Positions 58,485-64,000 of a DNA stretch of 64,000 bases are shown piece by piece. The stretch is from Agrypnus murinus. Taxonomy: Eukaryota > Arthropoda > Insecta > Coleoptera > Elateridae. The stretch's first letter is position 1; the number at the start of each line of letters is the position of its first letter. The stretch is taken from assembly GCA_929113105.1 (NCBI GenBank), contig OV816028.1:82254138-82318137 (forward strand). Direction: 5' to 3'. Under the pieces are notes generated by a model that did no database searches, was not told the DNA's origin, and was given only the letters and a program-made list of their open reading frames with translations. A program made the position numbers and the translations under genes.

Positions 58485-59174
58485 ATAAGTTGTTTTATTT
58501 TATTTCGTGTTTCAATCCTAATTTCTCCTTTTTAAAATGCATCCGAATTTATTGTATAAAGAAGCAAGGTGCCTTGTCTGTGTCGTCATACGCGTAACCA
58601 AGGAGATAAAAAGCAGCATGTCACGTGTGGCTGTTATGCAACATCAAATGATTTTTACGTTGCCAACAACAACAGAGATAAAGATATACCTTATTTTACT
58701 AATTGCAGTATATAAACAATTGTTTGAAATACGAAATGAAATAAAAAAAATTATATCTGCAAGATCCGGTACTGTAGCCAGCTTTAGGCTATTGTAAAAA
58801 TGTATGTTCTTCATTTTAAAGATGCCCTGAGCCAATGCGTGATCGCATAATCGCTGTATCCCGATCACTCCTTATCTCTAAAGATGAACGCATGCTATAG
58901 TGGAATAAAGAAAGGTTGGTATGCTCTTCTTCTAAGCAAAGAATAACTCGTTCGAAACCAATTTGGGCTGGTAAGCTTTCATAGTAGACAAGAATTTGAA
59001 AGCATATATTCGGTAAGAAAATAAAACCAACTTTCAAAAGCAACATTAAATATTTATCTCCCATGTGAAAAGCCAGCTTTATGAGGTAAACAAATTATGA
59101 TAAACAAACACTTCACTATAGTCAACTCGACTACGTGAGGTGAAATTCCAAAAATTATGAAATTAAAATATCAC
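58485..59174. other. Intergenic, nothing recognised
   Basis: Short frames on both strands without recognisable domains. Confidence 0.5.
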
Positions 59175-59679
59175 TTAAGGCTGTTTTACCCGATTCTGAA
59201 GATAGGGAAACGCAATGTAAACTATTTATTTATTTATTCAATAACCGCTCAATATTTTTTGATCGGGTTTTTACCAAAAATTTACCTACAATGTAGTGTA
59301 TGATGTAATGTTTTTAAAAAATAATTTTTAACGTTTGAAACCATAAAAAACTTAATTTGCAATAGGATCGCTTACTATGCTTTTATTCATTTATTTATCA
59401 ACGTATATTTTTTTAAACATTTTTCCCGTAATCTGTGCGTCAAATGCTATGATGTAATGTAAAGATTTTTTTTAGAAACGAAAATTTCAACTTTAAATTA
59501 AGTTTTTTATGGTTTCAAACGTTAAAAATTATTTTTTAAAAACATTACATCATACACTACATTGTAGGTAAATTTTTGGTAAAAACCCGATCAAAAAATA
59601 TTGAGCGGTTATTGAATAAAAACCGAGTAAAGTTTACATTGCGTTTCCCTATCTTCAGAATCGGGTAAAACAGCCTTAA
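59175..59679. mobile_element. Palindromic element, arms about 184 bp
   Basis: Arms 59175-59358 and 59495-59679 are near-identical inverted copies starting TTAAGGCTGTTTTACCCGAT, separated by about 135 bp. A short duplication of ATTTATTTATTTATTC-like sequence differs between the arms. Non-coding; ends at TTAA. Confidence 0.9.
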
Positions 59680-60098
59680 ATATGCATCATCCATCAAAAA
59701 CAGCTTTAACCTATTCTCTTGATGTACTATTTTCTTTTTCGTCTAGTTTGGAACAACTCTTTGGAAAATGAAAATGATAACTGGCAAATGCTATAAAAAG
59801 CAGTGATCGTTTTCGTAATAACAATGTTCTACCAAAACATTCCTGTATAATATGTTTGTATGAATCGTAAACGACAACCTTATCTTATCAGCTGCTTGCG
59901 TCAGTAATGATCTCGTCAATCATCATTACCCTAGTGTAGAAGGAAAATTGTTTACAAATACAAATGAGTATTGTAAATAGTGTAGTGTTAGCGTTTACTG
60001 TCTCCAGCCTTACTTTGTAGAACTTCATAATCATGAAATATAATATAAATACAAAGATTAGTTAAAGTTTTACAAGTTTTATTAATATCTTAACCTGA

Positions 60099-60134
60099 CA
60101 ATATTGTTTCGACACTTTATGTCATTATCAAAGG
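60099..60134 (-). ncRNA. Possible degenerate hammerhead ribozyme motif (Penelope 3' region)
   Basis: 120 bp downstream of the Penelope-like coding end, the minus strand reads TTGATAA, a GACA/TGTC stem with TAAAG loop, then GAAAC, close to the hammerhead core CTGANGA-stem II-GAAAC known from Penelope-like elements. Two core bases differ from consensus, so an active ribozyme is unlikely. Confidence 0.4.
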
Positions 60135-60216
60135 TAGATAAGATTGATAAACAAACACGTTGCTAAGGATAAATACATACAGAAAATAGGTAACTAGATA
60201 CAATACATAACAAAAA

Positions 60217-60760
60217 CTAAATATCTAACACTTCTAATAAAGGAGAATTACTAAGCTCAGTTTGTTCATTCATTAAAGGTACTGTGCGTTCATGTTTGTG
60301 TATTTCAAAAGCTTCTAAAATGTCTAATTTGTGTTTGTTGTTGCAAAAATGTAAGAATTTAATGTTGTTTTGAGGTGTCATTGGGTGGTTCTGTTCCAAA
60401 ATGTGTTTGGCATAATTCGATTTTTCTGGATGTTTAAGTCTATAAGAACGTACGTGTTCTTTCTATCTTATGTCGAAATTTCTAAGTGTTTGTCCAATAT
60501 AAACCGAGTTACAAAAAGAACAATTCAAACGGTAAATGCCGGATTTCATGATATCTTGTGTTTTGTCTTTAGCATTGAATAAAAATGAAAAGGTGTTGGT
60601 GTTAGTTTTATAGGTTATTTTGTAACTGGTGGTTTTTCTTATTATAGTTGCAATTTGTTCTGATATCTTGCTGAAGTATGGTATTGATATGTAGTTTGTG
60701 TCTTGTATTTGAGTGTCAATTGGAAATATTCTTTTGATAGCTAACCTATAATCTTTTTGT
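60217..60760 (-). pseudogene. Penelope-like element, GIY-YIG endonuclease C-terminus
   Basis: The minus strand reads KDYRLAIKRIFPIDT, then SGIYRLNCSFCNSVYIGQTL RNFDIR, a TAG stop, KEHVRSYRLKHPEKSNYAKH and ILEQNHPMTPQ. This is the GIY-YIG endonuclease domain (GIY then YIG, then the E-x-H region) that ends Penelope-like retroelements. The reverse transcriptase part upstream is missing. At least one stop makes it inactive. Confidence 0.8.
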
Positions 60761-61001
60761 TGAATTAAATTTTATAATTGCCTTGGGTATTGTCAGATGG
60801 TACAGGGTCGTCTCTTTGAACATCTAGTGTAATAAAAACTGTTATATCTGTGCTTATTTTGGTAATTGATGTTATTGTTATTAGAGTTTTTTTTCTTGTT
60901 AATCAATTTAGTTTCTTTTTAGTCTAATTAAAATTTTAGACTGTTTTTCTCAACTTTTTTTAAACGTAACGTTTTTTATACGGTGACTAGATTCATTTTG
61001 C

Positions 61002-63431
61002 AAAGGACTAGGCACCACTTAAATGGAAATCTAAGGACCAGTCGATTTTGTTGATTTTTATACCATTGGATAGATAATGAAAAAACGAAAAATTCATATC
61101 ATTGGCCCAACACGGAGAAATTCATAGGAAAGCCGCAATTCGGGATTTTAGAGCAACATAATTCCCATTTAAAATGTATTGCTGTCAATCAATTCGTCTC
61201 AACAATAGAATCTGATACTAACCCTGTCAGTGGCTCTAAAACTTTTTAAAATTTTGAACGAAACAATATAAGGTTTTAGTAAGTTTTGTTTTCTCAAGTT
61301 GCACATACTTAAATATTTCAAAATTTCATTGACATTGGTTTGACAATTTATTCTAACCTTTTTTGAATAAATATTCAAAAATAAATAGCCTTTCTTGAAG
61401 TAAATTCTCATGAAAGAAATCGAATAAAGCCTAAATAGAAATCAGGTAGGTATTTACTGATACAAACATGCAGTTTTTGTAATTGTCTATTGTAAAAAGT
61501 AGATTTTAAACTACAATTTGTGTATTTTCTTTTTCTTTTTAGTTATTGTATTAAGCAGAATGTAACTGAATTTAAATCAATTGAAGATATAAAAATATTG
61601 CATACGGAAAGGTATTTGCGTATAATAATATTACAACTATTTTAGAAACCAATGATTTAAATAAATCATTTTTCTGCTAATGGCATTATTGTCAAAATTA
61701 TTGAATTGTATGCTAGTAGTGCTGTTGAAAATCGACAATATCCATTTTTAACTCATTCTATTTAATACAAGTTTTGTAAGATGCAGTATTACGTTTGTGA
61801 ACGAGAAGGACGTCCAAAAGAATTTCAACGTTTCAGTAATTTAGATATTTATCTAGAATATCAACAACTTGCAACCAAACATCGGTTAAACAATGGATTA
61901 CAACCCAGAGATATCGACAGAAATGATGACGTTTTATTATTCATGCAAATTGCCACACACTTAAGTATAGAACCATTGATGTGGATGTAGGTGATGAAGA
62001 CAATCTCAAATTCAACTGCATAGTTCAGAGACGAAATAAATATTTTATATACAATAGGCAAAAATTACTCGGGAAGCGCTCTTTGAAGTAAGATTGGAAG
62101 TTTACTCTTACAAGGAGGACCTTCTTTATTTCCAGAAATGGGTTCTGCATGAAAAGACATGTTCCCCAAAATATCGTCGATCAATTCAGCACATCTTATT
62201 GTTTTCACAAGGGCTACCATATGCTGAAACCTGTATTAGTCGTCGCACCTGATGGATATATTTTAGACGTTCACAGACTGTATTTTTCTGATTATAAAAA
62301 TAACGATGCAGCTTTATTAAGAACACCACATGAGAATAGAAGACGATGTGAAGATACAGAACGGCTATGTAACTAGTTGGTTACATAATGATATAATAAT
62401 CGTTAATACAAAAGCTACAATGAAATAAATAGCATACACAAATATGTACTTGTGCAAAGCTGTAAATCTTTTACCCTCATTTTTAATTTTAGAAGGATTT
62501 TGCTTCTAAATCTGTGGTATGTAGCCACGTTCAATGTTGGCTACCATTTTAATGTATCCCACTTTCATCTAAATGTGTAAAAAATTATTGTTTCAATACT
62601 TAATAAATACTGTACCTAAATAGTTTTTAAAATTTTATTTTTATGTTTTAATATGTAGTTGTTCTAAAAAGAACAACTGTTAATACAATCTGCTTACATT
62701 TGGGTATTTTATAGAACGATACAACGTAGTTCTTCCCATTTGATAATCAATCTTGTTTAGCATAAGGAAATAAATCATTTGAATAAGTAAAGTGTGGTTT
62801 CTTTTTATGAAAATTGCAGTTTTTCCTTGATAACTCTTCATTTAAGAAGCGTACATATCCCATAGAATAAAAGCATGTACAGCTATATTACATGAAATCA
62901 GTACTTACTGAAATTATGCTTGCAGGTTTAGTAAAATTAGAAGTTTCTTTTTATTTTTTGATGTAATATTTAAAATTGCCTCTTGTTTCTGCCCCAATAA
63001 AATTATTATTCGATATTTTTCATGTGTATTTATTTCAAGAAACCCTATTTATTTTCGAATATTTATTCCAAGAAGGTTAGAATAAATTGTCAAACCAATG
63101 TCAATCAAATTTTGAAATCTTTAAGTATGTGCAACTTGAGAAAACAAAACTTACTAAAACCTTATATTGTTACATTCAAAATTTTAAGAAGTTTTAGAGC
63201 CACTGACAGGGTTAGTATCAGATTCTATTGTTGAGACGAATTGATTGACAGCAATGCATTTTAAATGGGAATTATATTACTCTAAAATCCCGAATTGCGG
63301 CTTTGCTAGGAATTTCTCCGTGTTGGGCCAATGATATGAATTTTTCGTTTTTTCATTATCTTTCCAATGGTATAAAAATCAACAAAATCGACTGGTCCTT
63401 AGATTTCCATTTAAGTGGTGCCTAGTCCTTT
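61002..63431 (+). mobile_element. DNA transposon with about 425 bp terminal inverted repeats
   Basis: Arms 61002-61425 and 63007-63431 are close inverted copies (outer AAAGGACTAGGCACCACTTA, inner AAATAAATAG...). Between them lie transposase-like fragments. 2.43 kb in all. No clear target duplication. A GTTTTTCTCAA-type sequence occurs in direct orientation just outside both ends. Confidence 0.85.
61781..62376 (+). pseudogene. DDE-transposase remnant inside the long-inverted-repeat element
   Basis: 62149-62376 includes HKGYHMLKPVLVVAPDGYIL DVHRLYFSDYKNNDAALL, which resembles the catalytic-core stretch (K-P-x-x-V-V-A-x-D-G-Y-I-x-D-V ... NNDA) of DDE superfamily nucleases encoded by insect and cnidarian transposons. 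61781-61990 (MQYYVCEREGRPKEFQRFSN...) may be the N-terminal part but is not recognised. Stops and gaps lie between them. Confidence 0.55.
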
Positions 63432-64000
63432 AAAGAATTTTTAATATTCGAACTTTAGGGCAGTTTTTCTCAATTTTTCCAAATGTAACATATTGAAAAT
63501 TGTATACAGTTGAAAAGAGAATAAAAAGTACTACCTAAATCGACAATAAAAAATATAGGTTGTCATTTAAAAAAAATATCAATGACGTCATTACTTGAAA
63601 AACAAATGAACAGTAACAAGTAGAAAATGGTACAGTATAGCATCAAGTAATTAAAATAGCTATACCCCTTGGAGATTTTTTCCAAAAATTAATTTTAACG
63701 ATGTTATCGAATTTATCCGCTACTTTATTTCCACACTGTATAGCTTTGTAATGCACATAAAAATATTATTCTTATCAAATTGCATTTTCGAATAAACTTC
63801 AAAGCTAAGTATAATATGTTTACTTCACTAATGATTGAATAATATTATGTTACAGAACAGTTGCACATGAATAAATCTCTGCTATCCCAGATTACTTAGA
63901 AATCAATTCATTTACACTAATGCACAAACCATGTTTATCAAAATACTAACATTGCCAACAATTGATTTAAATTTATACCTCCAATCGGAATGCCAGAAAG
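63432..64000. other. Right edge, nothing recognised
   Basis: AT-rich. The final 22 bases on the minus strand read LSGIPIG before a GTATAA donor-like site; too short to assign. Confidence 0.4.

Noticed and set aside
61199..61411. Mirror-image 70-codon frames at 61199-61411 and 63022-63234
   Set aside because: They lie in the two arms of the terminal inverted repeat and are the same sequence read twice; no domain.
63979..64000. Possible coding exon (LSGIPIG) with donor-like GTATAA at the right edge
   Set aside because: Only seven residues visible, similar by chance to many proteins.

Overview
The window is AT-rich, intron-bearing animal DNA that looks like an insect genome. Support for this comes from BEL/Pao, irritans-type mariner, rosa-like (DD41D), Penelope-like and Crypton elements, tRNA-derived SINE-like repeats and many short inverted-repeat elements. 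I cannot fix the insect order from sequence alone. No rRNA, CRISPR or prokaryotic feature was seen.

Only two ordinary host genes can be read, and they are divergently arranged. On the minus strand is an SLC5-family sodium/solute symporter. Its first coding exon is at 9928-10190; after a 9.2 kb intron, exons 2-6 lie at 741-9 and the gene runs off the left edge. On the plus strand is a small four-helix MARVEL/CKLF-like membrane protein of about 135 aa, with coding exons at 18487-18492, 18577-18645, 19210-19467 and 32518-32592. Its last intron (13 kb) has been filled by transposons.

Most of the rest is mobile DNA, often nested. 0.7-10 kb: MITEs and SINE copies in the symporter intron. 13-18 kb: decayed LINE, Tc1-like remnant, SINE. 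20.7-29.3 kb: two mariners (one split by a THAP-coding insert), a second THAP-coding inverted-repeat element, and SINE heads. 34-38 kb: a Crypton tyrosine-recombinase gene with intact catalytic residues, bracketed by palindromic modules that share one hairpin tip, followed by an 865 bp palindrome carrying a tRNA-like sequence in each arm. 39-41 kb: a TA-flanked pogo-like element containing a hAT-like element with a perfect 8 bp target duplication, then a hAT-like MITE. 43-45 kb: a THAP exon, a hAT transposase C-terminus and a compound double-hairpin element.

45.6-49.6 kb is the least explained part. Three close-packed intronless minus-strand ORFs of unknown function lie between structured inverted termini with a dense TGACCTTGA array; a rosa-like transposon with about 250 bp internal inverted repeats has landed among them. 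50.4-58.2 kb: a LINE split by a complete but inactivated BEL/Pao element (5 bp target duplication GTGTT), then a decayed Tc1/mariner-type transposase. 59-63.5 kb: a 184 bp-arm palindrome, a Penelope-like GIY-YIG fragment with a possible hammerhead remnant, and a DDE-transposase remnant between about 425 bp terminal inverted repeats.

The genes do not form an operon or pathway. The window is best read as two host genes embedded in layers of transposons of different ages.
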